Shown piece by piece: positions 8,555 through 17,012 of a stretch of 64,000 nt of DNA; position 1 is the first letter of the stretch, and each line of letters begins with the position of its first letter. Source of the stretch: Amnibacterium endophyticum. GTDB taxonomy: Bacteria > Actinomycetota > Actinomycetes > Actinomycetales > Microbacteriaceae. The stretch lies in assembly GCF_042680685.1 (NCBI RefSeq), contig NZ_JBHUEA010000002.1, positions 124,001 through 188,000 of the forward strand, written 5' to 3'. The notes under the pieces are model-generated. The model had not been told where the DNA came from and did not search any database. It worked only from the letters and a program-made list of their open reading frames with translations. The translations under genes were made by a program, and so were the position numbers.

Positions 8555-9315
8555 GAGATCTGCAGGCCGCCGTTGACGTCGACCGTGGCGCCGGTGATGT
8601 AGCCGGCGTCGGGGCCGAGGAGGAAGGCGATCAGCGCCGCGATCTCCTCCGGCGTCCCGACCCGGCCGACGAGCGTGCCGACGGCGAGCGCCGCCTTCCG
8701 CTCGGGCGTCAGCGTGCCGCCCATGATGTCCGTGTCGATCGGTCCGGGCGCGATCGCGTTCACCGTGATCCCGTGCTCCCCGACCTCCCGCGCCAGCGCC
8801 CGCGTGAGCCCGAGGATCCCGGCCTTCGAGGCGCTGTAGGCCGACTTCGAGTAGGTGCCGCCGCCGCGCTGCGCGGAGATCGAGGAGGCGCTGACGATCC
8901 GCCCGAGCCCGCGCTCGATCATTCCGGGCACGACCCGCTGCGCGACTACGAAGACGCTGCGGAGGTTCACCGCCATCACGCGGTCCCACCCCTCGACCGT
9001 CTCCTCGAGGAACGGCTTCGGCGAGCCGATGCCCGCGAGGTTCACGAGGCCCACGACGGGCGGCAGCGCCGCCTCCACCGCGCGCATCGCCGCGTCGACC
9101 TGTCCCGGGTCCGCGACGTCCGCGGCGACCCCGATGGCCTCGACGCCGGCGCCCGCCCGCAGCTCGTCGGCCACGGTCTCCGCCGCGGCGCCGTCGAGGT
9201 CGACGACGGCGACCGACCAGCCGTCGGCCGCCAGCCGCTGGGCGGTCGCGCGCCCGATGCCGCGCGGCGAGCCCGCGCCGGTGACCACCGCGGTGCGGTC
9301 GTGCGGGAACGTCAT
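8551..9315 (-). CDS. SDR family oxidoreductase
   Basis: A 254-residue classical short-chain dehydrogenase. It has TGAGSPRGIG (cofactor glycine motif), NLAGIG, the catalytic Ser in SASSIS and the YSASK catalytic pair, ending with GATVDVNGGLQIS. Members oxidise polyols to ketoses or reduce them with NAD(P). ATG 9315 has AAGGAGC 6 nt upstream. It lies 17 bp after the FGGY kinase gene and overlaps the DUF1537 kinase gene by 4 bp. In this operon a polyol (for example tetritol) dehydrogenase role is likely, but the substrate is inferred only from neighbours. Confidence 0.88.
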   Translation of the reverse strand: MTFPHDRTAVVTGAGSPRGIGRATAQRLAADGWSVAVVDLDGAAAETVADELRAGAGVEAIGVAADVADPGQVDAAMRAVEAALPPVVGLVNLAGIGSPKPFLEETVEGWDRVMAVNLRSVFVVAQRVVPGMIERGLGRIVSASSISAQRGGGTYSKSAYSASKAGILGLTRALAREVGEHGITVNAIAPGPIDTDIMGGTLTPERKAALAVGTLVGRVGTPEEIAALIAFLLGPDAGYITGATVDVNGGLQIS

Positions 9316-9332
9316 GGGGTGCTCCTTGCCGG

Positions 9333-10841
9333 TCAGCGGAAGCGGGCCAGGCCGGCGAACGCGGCCTTCAGGCTCGGGTAGACGGTGCGGTAGACGTCGA
9401 AGAGGTCGCCGTACAGCTGCCGCGTCGGCCCGCTCGGCGCCACCGTCTCCTCGGTGCGGCTCATCCGCGCCGCGACCTCGGGCAGGCTGCGCGGCCCGTC
9501 GAGCGCGACGCCGAACGCGGCGAGCATCGCGGCGCCGAGCGCGGCGGTCTCCGGTTCGGCCGCGACCGAGATCTCGCGGTCGAGCACGTCCGCGAAGACG
9601 CGCAGCATCATCGGCGAGCGGGACCCGCCGCCCATCGCGGTGACCCGGGTCAGGCTCGTCCCGCGATCCTCCTCGATGGAGGCGAGCAGCAGCCGGGTCT
9701 CGAGCGCGAGCCCCTCGAACACCGCGTGCGCCAGGTCGCCGAGGCCGTGATGGTCCCCCAGCCCGACGAACGCGGCCCGGGCGTCGGCGTCCCAGTACGG
9801 CGTCTCGGCGCTGGTCAGGTAGGGCAGGAACAGGAGGCCGCGCGAGCCCGGCTCCGACGTCTCCGCCAGCGCCGTGAACGCCGCCACACCCTCGGCGGAG
9901 TCCGGGAGGTCCGCGACCCGCTCCCGCAGCCACCCGAGCGAGAGCATCCCGGACGACATCAGCGCCTCGAGCGTGTACGCCCCCGCGATCGGCGAGGCGA
10001 GGGTGCGGTAGCTGTCCGAGGTGCCGAACTCCCCGCTCTGCACGCCCATCGTCAGCGACGTGCCGAGGCTGAGGTAGACGTGGTCCGGCTCGACCGCGGC
10101 GGCGCCGAGTCCCGCGCACTGGCCGTCGCCGGCGCCCGCGACGACGGGCAGCCCCGTGGGCAGGCCGGTCGCGGCGGCCGCCGCCTCCGTCACCGTCGCG
10201 ATGACCGCGCCGGGTTCGACGAGCTCGGGCACCTGCGTCGTGTCGAGCCCGGCGAGCGCGAGCAGCCGGTCCGACCAGGTGAAGGTCGACATGTCGAGCA
10301 GCGACATCGGGTCCGCGCTCGCGGTCGAGGTGGCCCAGCGGCCGGTGAGGCGGTGCACCAGGTACGCGTGCGTGTCGGCGACCATCGCGGTCGCCGCGAT
10401 GCGCTGCGGCTCGTGCTCCCGCAGCCAGATCAGCTTGTACAGGCTCGGGGTCGTGCTCGGCGGCTTGCCCGACAGCGCGTGGATCTCGGGGGTGCCGAAC
10501 CGCGCGATCTGGTCGCCGGCGCGGGTGTCGAGCCAGAGGATCGCGGGCCCCGTCTCCTCCCCATCGGCGTCGAGGCAGACGAAGCTCTCGCGCTGGTGCG
10601 TCATCGCGAGCCCCTGCGGCTCGCCCGCGCCCGCCTCCGCGAGCTGCTCGGTCAGGCTCCTCAGCGCGGCGGCCGTCGCCTCCCACCAGCTCGAGGCCGA
10701 CTGCTCGCCCCAGCCCGGGTGCGGGGACGAGCGGGTCAGCGGGGCCCGGCCCTCGGCGAGCGAGGCACCGTCCGCGTCGAACGCGATCGCCTTGACCGCC
10801 GTGGTGGAGCAGTCGATCCCGATCACGTACGGGCGGCTCAT
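9333..10841 (-). CDS. FGGY-family carbohydrate kinase
   Basis: A 502-residue two-domain sugar kinase. The N-terminal phosphate-binding strand is VIGIDCSTTAVKAI, the catalytic Asp region is GAGDGQCAG, and the adenosine motif lies in GGGSRSPMML. The family phosphorylates glycerol, xylulose, erythritol and related substrates; residue-level specificity cannot be assigned here. ATG 10841 overlaps the stop of the preceding dehydrogenase gene (ATGA). Pairing with a GpsA-like dehydrogenase suggests kinase-then-oxidation of a polyol, as EryA and EryB do for erythritol in Brucella, but with a soluble NAD enzyme in place of the flavoprotein. Confidence 0.9.
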   Translation of the reverse strand: MSRPYVIGIDCSTTAVKAIAFDADGASLAEGRAPLTRSSPHPGWGEQSASSWWEATAAALRSLTEQLAEAGAGEPQGLAMTHQRESFVCLDADGEETGPAILWLDTRAGDQIARFGTPEIHALSGKPPSTTPSLYKLIWLREHEPQRIAATAMVADTHAYLVHRLTGRWATSTASADPMSLLDMSTFTWSDRLLALAGLDTTQVPELVEPGAVIATVTEAAAAATGLPTGLPVVAGAGDGQCAGLGAAAVEPDHVYLSLGTSLTMGVQSGEFGTSDSYRTLASPIAGAYTLEALMSSGMLSLGWLRERVADLPDSAEGVAAFTALAETSEPGSRGLLFLPYLTSAETPYWDADARAAFVGLGDHHGLGDLAHAVFEGLALETRLLLASIEEDRGTSLTRVTAMGGGSRSPMMLRVFADVLDREISVAAEPETAALGAAMLAAFGVALDGPRSLPEVAARMSRTEETVAPSGPTRQLYGDLFDVYRTVYPSLKAAFAGLARFR

Positions 10842-11887
10842 GGCCGGATCGCCTCCGGGAGGGCCGCCTCGGTGAGCGCCCGCAGCGGATCGGCGTGGCC
10901 GTCGAGCACCGCGTCGATCGCGTGGAGCAGCGGCAGCCGCGTCGCCGCGTCGTCGAAGAGGCGCCCGGCGAGGGAGCGCGCGCCGACGATCGCCGCGGCG
11001 CCCTCGACCGTCTGCTCCGCGGCCCGCATCGCGGTGAGCGCGTCGGCCGGGGTCTCCCCCGCGCCGATGCGGGCGCCGTAGATGCGGTTGCGGCCGGAGA
11101 GGCCGGTGACCTCGAGGTCGCCGGTGCCGGCGAGGCCGAACACGGTGGCGCTCGAGCCGCCGAGCGCCTCCGCGATCGCCGCCATCTCCCGCACCGCCTG
11201 CGCGAACACCGCCGCCTTCAGGTCGTGCCACGGCTCGCCCGTGCGCTCCGCGAGGCCGTCGGCATAGCCGAGCGCGATCGCGTACACGTTCTTCAGCGGC
11301 GCCGACACCTCGAGCCCGACCACGTCCGCGGTCGGCTCGATCCGGTAGGCGTCCGTCTGCGCCAGCCGGCCGACCCGGCGGGCGACCTCGAGGTCCGTCG
11401 ACCCGTACACGGTCGCCGTCGGGCGGCCCGCCGCGACCTCGTTCGCCTTGCAGGGGCCGCCGACCGCGACGATCGCCGGGGCCTCGAGCCCGGCGGCCTC
11501 GAACAGGCCGCGGATGAAGGTCGGCAGGATCTGCACGTCGCCCGAGGCGTCCGGCAGCAGGCCCTTGCTGGTCACGGCGAGGACGCCGATGCGCGCAATC
11601 GCGGGCGCCGCCCGCGTGATCACGGCCTCCACGCCCTCCGAGGAGGTGGCCAGCACGACGAGGTCCGCGCCGTCGAGCGCGCGGTCGAGGTCGCCGGAGC
11701 GGACCGGCTCGACGCCGGCCGGCACCCGCACGCCGGTGCGCGGGTGCGGGTGCCCGGCCTCGACCGCGTCGAGGAGGTGGTCGTCGAGCCAGGTGCCCCA
11801 GAGCCGCACGGCGTGCCCGCGGGCGACGAGCGGCGTCGCGAGCGCCGACCCCATCGCGCCCGCGCCGAGGATCGTGACGGTGCTCAC
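10838..11887 (-). CDS. GpsA-like NAD(P)-dependent polyol-phosphate (glycerol-3-phosphate type) dehydrogenase
   Basis: A 349-residue homologue of NAD-dependent glycerol-3-phosphate dehydrogenase. It has VTILGAGAMGSALA as the Rossmann glycine motif, GGPCKANEVA in place of the usual GPSFA(xE) segment, the catalytic Lys in SAPLKNVYAI, and the C-terminal GLAGTGDLEVT and SGRNR motifs of the family. The operon setting and the altered motif argue for a catabolic paralogue, not the biosynthetic GpsA. The GTG start at 11887 is 25 bp after the previous gene with a weak ribosome-binding site. It probably oxidises the product of the adjacent FGGY kinase. Confidence 0.85.
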   Translation of the reverse strand: MSTVTILGAGAMGSALATPLVARGHAVRLWGTWLDDHLLDAVEAGHPHPRTGVRVPAGVEPVRSGDLDRALDGADLVVLATSSEGVEAVITRAAPAIARIGVLAVTSKGLLPDASGDVQILPTFIRGLFEAAGLEAPAIVAVGGPCKANEVAAGRPTATVYGSTDLEVARRVGRLAQTDAYRIEPTADVVGLEVSAPLKNVYAIALGYADGLAERTGEPWHDLKAAVFAQAVREMAAIAEALGGSSATVFGLAGTGDLEVTGLSGRNRIYGARIGAGETPADALTAMRAAEQTVEGAAAIVGARSLAGRLFDDAATRLPLLHAIDAVLDGHADPLRALTEAALPEAIRP

Positions 11888-11912
11888 GGCTCGCCCCGCG
11901 CAGCCATCCGGG

Positions 11913-12815
11913 TCACTCCGCCTTCGCGGTCGCTCGGGCGGCGATCGAGTCGTCCTCGGCCCCGAACCCGCGCGCCTCGAGCGCCATGTACGTCTGCTCC
12001 GCGGCCGCCGCGACCGGGGCCGCGACCTTCGCGGAGCGGACGAGCGCGTGCACGATGCCCATGTCCTTGCCGATCACGTCGACCCGGGAGCGCAGCTCGG
12101 GCCGCTCGCCGCGCAGCTGCTGGATCATCCGCGGCCCGCGGTCGGCGAGCATGAAGGAGGCGGCGGCCCCGGTGCCGAGCACCCGGATGACCGTGTCGAG
12201 GTCGAGGCCGAGCGAGTCCGCGAGCGCGAGCGCCTCCGCCGCCGCGGCGGTGTGGATGCCGCAGAGCAGCTGGTTCACGGTCTTCATCGTCTGGCCGTCG
12301 CCCGCGTTCGGGCCGACCACGTGGACGGTGGAGGCGAGCAGGTCGAGCACCGGCCGGGCGCGCTCGAGCACGTCGTCGGGCGCGCCGACCATGATCAGCA
12401 GGTCGCCGACGGCCGCACGGAGCGCGCCGCCGCTGACCGGGGCGTCGACGAGGCCGATGCCCCGCTCCTCGAGCCGCGCTGCCGCGTCGATCACGACGTC
12501 CGTGCCGACCGTGGAGGTGAGCACGACGACCGAGCCCGGGGCGAGGGTGGTGGCGCCGCCCTCCTCGCTGAACATGCTCGCGTCGAACTGCTCCTGGTTG
12601 CGCACGCCGATCACGACCGCGTCCGCACCGCGGCAGGCGTCGGCGGCGCTCGTCGCGGCGGTCGCCCCGCCCTCGACCGCGAGCGCGATCCGCTCGGGCA
12701 TCACGTCGAACGCCGACACCTCGAGCGCCGTCGCGAGGCGGGTCGCCATCGGCAGCCCCATCGCGCCGAGCCCCAGCACGGCGACCTTGGGCTTGCGGTC
12801 CGTCGAGTCCGTCAT
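11913..12815 (-). CDS. Beta-hydroxyacid dehydrogenase (HIBADH family, L-threonate dehydrogenase-like)
   Basis: A 300-residue enzyme of the 3-hydroxyisobutyrate dehydrogenase family: VAVLGLGAMGLPMA binds NAD, DAPVSGG is the substrate-binding motif, and GDGQTMKTVNQLL holds the catalytic Lys. In tetronate catabolism LtnD of this family oxidises L-threonate at C2 before an isomerase and a DUF1537 kinase, and such a kinase ends this operon. The gene starts directly after the TGA of the TIM-barrel gene with no spacer, so translation is coupled. The assignment to LtnD is by family and context. Confidence 0.87.
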   Translation of the reverse strand: MTDSTDRKPKVAVLGLGAMGLPMATRLATALEVSAFDVMPERIALAVEGGATAATSAADACRGADAVVIGVRNQEQFDASMFSEEGGATTLAPGSVVVLTSTVGTDVVIDAAARLEERGIGLVDAPVSGGALRAAVGDLLIMVGAPDDVLERARPVLDLLASTVHVVGPNAGDGQTMKTVNQLLCGIHTAAAAEALALADSLGLDLDTVIRVLGTGAAASFMLADRGPRMIQQLRGERPELRSRVDVIGKDMGIVHALVRSAKVAAPVAAAAEQTYMALEARGFGAEDDSIAARATAKAE

Positions 12816-13793
12816 TCAGAGCACCTCTCGTGATGCGCGGCTGCTGGTGTCGAAGCGCAGCAGCCCGCGGATGTAGTCGCGGTTCCGGGCCATCACCGAC
12901 AGCCCGTCGCCCCCGTAGTGCTCGACGCAGAACGCGCCCGTGAACCCGGCGTCGAGCGCCATCTTCACCGCGCGGCGGTAGTTCATCGAGCCGGAGTCCA
13001 TCGGCGCGGGGGCGCTCAGGAACGAGCTCGAGTCCACGCCCTCCAGCCGGTAGTAGTTCTTCACGTGCCAGTAGTTCGTGTACGGCAGGCACTTCGCGAG
13101 CGCCTCGAGGAACGGCTCGACGACCCGCGGCAGGCGGTACATGTTGCCGAGGTCGGGGTTCAGCCCGACGCCCCCGCCGATGTCCTGCACGAGCCGCACG
13201 GCGGAGTCGGCGGTGCCGAGCAGCGTGTCCTCGTACATCTCGAGGGTCAGGCCGACGCCGACGGACTTCGCGTGCTCACCCAGCTCGCGCAGCCGCGTCA
13301 CCGCGAGCCGCCACGTGTCGGCGTCGTCGCGGTCGTGCGGGCCGTCGACGCTCCAGAACCAGAGCGCCTGCTGCTGCGCGGGCAGCAGCGGGCGGTGCAG
13401 CCCGACGCTGACCATGGAGGCCCCGAGCGCGGCCGCCGCGTCGATCGTGCGGTGGCTGTAGGCGAGGTTCTCGTCGCCCGACTCCGGGTCGATCACGCTG
13501 CGTCGGATCGCGGAGATCGCCTCGGCGTGCAGCCCGGCCCCCTTCACCGCGCGGCCGAGCGCCTCGAGGCGCTGCGGCGATAGGTCGCCGGGGCGCACCC
13601 ACGAGTCCGTCAGGTCGACCTCGGTGAAGCCGGCGTCCGCGACCTCGGCCAGCGCCGCGTCCCACACCTCGTCGCCCGCGTCCTGCACCGGGGTGCCGGA
13701 GGTCGTCGTGGCGAGGAACGGCAGCATCGCGGCCGCGATCGGCCAGCGCTCCGCGTCGGGCCGCTCGGCCGGCATGCCGTCAGCGAGCGCCAA
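12816..13793 (-). CDS. Sugar phosphate isomerase/epimerase, AP-endonuclease-2 TIM barrel (EryC-like)
   Basis: A 325-residue TIM barrel with the metal-binding pattern of the xylose-isomerase-like AP_endonuc_2 family: Glu in LEMYEDT, Asp in NPDLGNMYRL, His in YWHVKNYYR and Glu in FCVEHYGGD. Length and family match EryC, the tetrulose-phosphate racemase/isomerase of Brucella erythritol catabolism, but other sugar isomerases fit too. A TTG at 13793 lies 9 nt after AGGAGG inside the RpiB gene and is taken as the start; ATG 13775, just after that gene's stop, is the alternative and lacks a ribosome-binding site. Confidence 0.78.
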   Translation of the reverse strand: MALADGMPAERPDAERWPIAAAMLPFLATTTSGTPVQDAGDEVWDAALAEVADAGFTEVDLTDSWVRPGDLSPQRLEALGRAVKGAGLHAEAISAIRRSVIDPESGDENLAYSHRTIDAAAALGASMVSVGLHRPLLPAQQQALWFWSVDGPHDRDDADTWRLAVTRLRELGEHAKSVGVGLTLEMYEDTLLGTADSAVRLVQDIGGGVGLNPDLGNMYRLPRVVEPFLEALAKCLPYTNYWHVKNYYRLEGVDSSSFLSAPAPMDSGSMNYRRAVKMALDAGFTGAFCVEHYGGDGLSVMARNRDYIRGLLRFDTSSRASREVL

Positions 13794-14262
13794 CGGCCGC
13801 GCCCTCCTGCTCGTAGTGCGTGATCCGGGCGACCTTGTCGGCGGAGGCCGAGGACTCGTCGAAGCGGTAGCCGAGCCACTCGCGCGCGAGCCGCCGCGCG
13901 ACCTCGAGGCCGACGACGCGCTGCCCGAAGCAGAGCACCTGCGCGTTGTTGCTGAGCACGGAGCGCTCCACGGAGTAGCCGTCGTGCGCCGTCACGGCGC
14001 GGATGCCCTCGACCTTGTTCGCGCTGATCGCGACGCCGAGCCCGGTGCCGCAGACGAGCAGCGCCCGGTCCGCCTCGCCCGCGGCGATCATCCGCGCGGC
14101 GCGGACGGCGACGTCCGGGTACGGGGTGGCGTCGTCGGCGTGCACGCCCACGTCGACCACCGAGGCGACCCGGTCGTCCTGCTCGAAGTCGGCCTTCAAC
14201 GCGTCCTTGTACTGCAGACCTGCGTCGTCGGACCCGACGACCAGGCGGAACTGCTCGCTCAT
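13780..14262 (-). CDS. RpiB/LacA/LacB-family sugar-phosphate isomerase
   Basis: A 160-residue RpiB-fold isomerase. VCGTGLGVAISANKVEGIRA contains the active-site Cys and the anion loop. The usual GSDHAG motif reads GSDDAG, and the RxHNxANVL motif reads SVLSNNAQVLCFG, so residues that hold ribose 5-phosphate are changed. That fits members acting on tetrose phosphates, such as the D-erythrulose-4-phosphate isomerases DerI/EryI, which make D-erythrose 4-phosphate. ATG 14262 overlaps the kinase stop (ATGA) and has GAGGAGAGC before it. It probably links the operon to the pentose phosphate pathway. Confidence 0.85.
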   Translation of the reverse strand: MSEQFRLVVGSDDAGLQYKDALKADFEQDDRVASVVDVGVHADDATPYPDVAVRAARMIAAGEADRALLVCGTGLGVAISANKVEGIRAVTAHDGYSVERSVLSNNAQVLCFGQRVVGLEVARRLAREWLGYRFDESSASADKVARITHYEQEGAAVGAR

Positions 14263-15992
14263 GCGCTCTCCTCGTGCTCTCCACTGATGACCTGACCGAC
14301 CGCGCGCATCGCGAGGCCGAACGAGACGGCGCCGGGGTCCGGCGTCCCGACGCTCTTGTGCGCGAGCGGGCGCGCCCGCCCGATGCGCGGCGACAGCTCG
14401 GCCGTGCCCTGCGCGGCCTGCTCGGCGGCGTCGGTCGCCGCCGACCAGGCGTCCGGCAGCGACTTCTGCTCGGCCTCCGCCGTCAGCGCGTCGGCGAACG
14501 GGACCATCGCGTCGAGCATCGTCTTGTCGCCGGGCTCCGCCTTGCCGAGCTCCCGCACCGCCGCGATCCCCGCAGCGACCGCCTCCACGACGTCCGCCGA
14601 CCCGATCTCCGCCTCGTCGCCGAGCCGGTCGCCCGCCGCTGCGAGCGCCGCGCCCCAGAGGACCCCGGAGGTGCCGCCGGCGGATGCGCCCCAGGCGTCG
14701 CCCGCACGCCGCAGCACCGTCGCGCTGCCCGCGCCCGCGTCGCGCGCGGCCTCGGCCGCCTCGACGCCCGCGTGCGAGCCGCGGACCATGCCGCGCCCGT
14801 GGTCGCCGTCGCCCGCGACGCTGTCGAGGCGGGCGAGCTCGCTCTCGTGCTCCCGCATCGCCTCGGCGATCGCGCCGAGCGCGCGGGTCACCGTGCCGGC
14901 GACCGCCTTCGACGCGTCGCTCGCGTCGGGCACGCCGTCGTCGTCGGCCGCGCTCGCGGCGTCCTCGGGGCGGCGGCGCTGCGCGGACCCGGACGCCGCG
15001 GTCGAGCCGCGCCGGAAGGCCGGCGTCGTCGCCGGGGCCGTCCAGAGCCGCTCGAGCTCCTCGTCGAGGAACACGACGGTCAGGGAGCAGCCGGCCATGT
15101 CGAGGCTCGTGACGAGCTCGCCGACCTCCGGGGCCACGACCTCGAAGCCCGCGTCGGCGAGGCGCGGCGCGACGCTGCGCCACACGACGAACAGCTCCTC
15201 GTACTTCGTGGTGCCGAGGCCGTTCAGGATCACGCCGACCCGGCCGCCGTCCTGCGGCGCCTCCGCGAGCACCGCGGAGACGAGGCGCTCGGCGAGCTCG
15301 TCGGCGGTCGGCTGCGGCTCCTCCGCGATGCCCGGCTCGCCGTGGATGCCGAGCCCGACCGCCATCCGGCCGGCCGGCACCTGGAACAGCGGCTCGTCCT
15401 GACCCGGGATCGTGCAGCCGGCGAACGCGACGCCGAGGGTGCGGGTGCGGTCGTTCGCCGCGATCGCGACCCGCTCGACGCCGTCGAGGTCGTAGCCCTC
15501 CTCGGCCGCGGCGCCCGCGATCTTGAAGACGACGAAGTCGCCCGCGATGCCGCGGCGCTTGTGCACCTCGTCCCGGCCCGCACTCGCGATGTCGTCGGTG
15601 ACGAGCACGGTGCGCGTGTCGATGCCCTCGGCGCGGAGGCGCTGCTGCGCGAGGCCGAAGTTCATCACGTCGCCCGCGTAGTTGCCGAAGCTGAACAGCA
15701 CTCCACCGCCGCCGTCCGCGGCCTTCGCGACCGAGATCGCGTCCGACGTCGCGGGCGAGGTGAAGATGTTGCCGACGACCGCGCCGTCCGCGAACCCGTC
15801 GCCCACGACGCCGCAGAACGCCGGGTAGTGGCCGGAGCCGCCGCCGATCACCACCGCGACCTTGCCGGGCGGCGTCTCGGTCGCGCGGACCACCCCGCCG
15901 GGGACGGCCTGCACGAGATCAGCGTGCAGCTGGACGAAGCCCGCGAGCGCTTCCTCGGTGAAGTCCGCGGGATCGTTGAAGAGGCGAGTCAT
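14259..15992 (-). CDS. Dihydroxyacetone-kinase family protein, fused DhaK-DhaL (ketotetrose kinase candidate)
   Basis: A 577-residue ATP-dependent kinase. Residues 1-~330 are the DhaK domain, with IGGGSGHYPAFCGVV, GNIFTSPATSD and the substrate-hemiaminal His in GLGIHGEPG. After a Ser/Asp/Ala linker the DhaL domain follows, with the Mg-ATP Asp cluster in DSVAGDGDHG, SAGGTSGVLWG and EPGDKTMLDAM. The fold phosphorylates dihydroxyacetone or, in actinobacterial tetritol pathways, L- or D-erythrulose. It is the promoter-proximal gene of the operon and faces the DeoR gene across 123 bp. The partner RpiB-type isomerase overlaps it by 4 bp, which favours a ketotetrose over dihydroxyacetone. Confidence 0.88.
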   Translation of the reverse strand: MTRLFNDPADFTEEALAGFVQLHADLVQAVPGGVVRATETPPGKVAVVIGGGSGHYPAFCGVVGDGFADGAVVGNIFTSPATSDAISVAKAADGGGGVLFSFGNYAGDVMNFGLAQQRLRAEGIDTRTVLVTDDIASAGRDEVHKRRGIAGDFVVFKIAGAAAEEGYDLDGVERVAIAANDRTRTLGVAFAGCTIPGQDEPLFQVPAGRMAVGLGIHGEPGIAEEPQPTADELAERLVSAVLAEAPQDGGRVGVILNGLGTTKYEELFVVWRSVAPRLADAGFEVVAPEVGELVTSLDMAGCSLTVVFLDEELERLWTAPATTPAFRRGSTAASGSAQRRRPEDAASAADDDGVPDASDASKAVAGTVTRALGAIAEAMREHESELARLDSVAGDGDHGRGMVRGSHAGVEAAEAARDAGAGSATVLRRAGDAWGASAGGTSGVLWGAALAAAGDRLGDEAEIGSADVVEAVAAGIAAVRELGKAEPGDKTMLDAMVPFADALTAEAEQKSLPDAWSAATDAAEQAAQGTAELSPRIGRARPLAHKSVGTPDPGAVSFGLAMRAVGQVISGEHEESA

Positions 15993-16036
15993 CGCTGCGC
16001 TCACCACCCTCTCCGTGACGGGGTCGGCTCCGCCAC

Positions 16037-16053
16037 CATACTTGCGCCGTATG
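16037..16053. promoter_or_regulatory. Inverted repeat CATAC-N7-GTATG between DhaK and DeoR genes
   Basis: A 5-bp inverted repeat with a 7-bp spacer sits in the 123-bp divergent intergenic region (15993-16115), 45 bp from the kinase start. It is the only clear symmetry there and could be the DeoR operator, or simply part of a -10 region on either strand. The arms are short, so this is a weak call. Confidence 0.35.
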
Positions 16054-16115
16054 AGCACCGCTTGCGTGGACTGCGCAGCCCCCGGTGCCGCGCGGGCCGC
16101 CGCGGACGGGTCCGG

Positions 16116-16916
16116 ATGAGCGCGGAGGACGGCGCGATCAGCAGCGCCGCGCGCCGGGACGCGATCGCCGCGCTGCTGCACGGCAGCCCGCTGTCGGTGG
16201 ACGAGCTGGCGCTGCGCTTCCGCGTGTCGCCATCGACGGTGCGCCGCGACCTCGCGCTGCTGAGCGGCTCGCACCCGATCGTGCGGACCTACGGCGGGGC
16301 CGTGCACCTCACGCCCGCGCACGAGAAGAGCCTCGCGGAGCGGACCCCGATCGCGGCGGGTCAGAAGCAGGCGATCGGGCGGCTGGCGGCGTCGTTCGTC
16401 GGGCCCGGGCAGCGCGTGATCCTCGACGGCGGGACGACCGTCGGCGCCCTCGCCGCGCAGCTGGCCGGCACCGGCGAGCTGACCGTGCTGACGAACAGCC
16501 TGACCGCGGTGCGCGCGCTCGAGCACGACGCTCGGGTGGAGCTCGTGCTGCTCGGCGGAAGCCTGCGCCGCGTCAGCTCCGCCACCATCGGGCCGCTCGC
16601 GGAGGCGGCGCTCGCCGACGCGACCGCGGACGCCGTGTTCCTCGGCGCCGACAGCCTCGTCGCCGGGCGCGGGCTGCTCGAGCAGGACCAGCAGCAGGCG
16701 TCGCTGAAGCGGGCGATGCTGCACGCCGCGGCCGACCGCTTCGTGCTGGTCGACTCGAGCAAGCTCGGGCTCGACGGCGCCGGCTGGTGGGCGCGGCTCG
16801 AGCCGCCCTGGCACCTCGTCACCGACGCCGGAGCGACCGACGAGCAGCTCGAGCCGTTCCGGGCGCTGCCGGGCGTGCGGATCCACCTGGCCGGCGAGGC
16901 GTCCGGACCCCGCTAG
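16116..16916 (+). CDS. DeoR-family transcriptional regulator
   Basis: A 266-residue DeoR/GlpR-type repressor. The N-terminal winged helix reads LSVDELALRFRVSPSTVRRD (about residues 26-45), followed by the RTYGGAVHL wing-linker. The C-terminal isomerase-like sensor domain has ILDGGTTVGALA, which binds sugar phosphates, and VFLGADSL. It is divergent from the eight-gene kinase/dehydrogenase operon and is its likely repressor, released by a phosphorylated intermediate, as is typical of the family. ATG 16116 is used; the ribosome-binding site is poor (GGACGGG). Confidence 0.9.
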   Translation: MSAEDGAISSAARRDAIAALLHGSPLSVDELALRFRVSPSTVRRDLALLSGSHPIVRTYGGAVHLTPAHEKSLAERTPIAAGQKQAIGRLAASFVGPGQRVILDGGTTVGALAAQLAGTGELTVLTNSLTAVRALEHDARVELVLLGGSLRRVSSATIGPLAEAALADATADAVFLGADSLVAGRGLLEQDQQQASLKRAMLHAAADRFVLVDSSKLGLDGAGWWARLEPPWHLVTDAGATDEQLEPFRALPGVRIHLAGEASGPR

Positions 16917-16955
16917 GCGCTCCGCCCGCCGACCCGGGCCTCAGAGGCGCCTCCG

Positions 16956-16974
16956 CGGGGCCGCAGCGGCCCCG
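16956..16974 (+). terminator. GC-rich hairpin after the DeoR gene
   Basis: CGGGGCCG and CGGCCCCG pair perfectly around a 3-nt loop, 39 bp after the DeoR stop. There is no T tract (TTCC follows), so it is an L-shaped or weak terminator candidate, common in high-GC actinobacteria. Confidence 0.45.
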
Positions 16975-17012
16975 TTCCAGGCGGGATCCGACGAGTACGG
17001 CATGCGCGCCCT

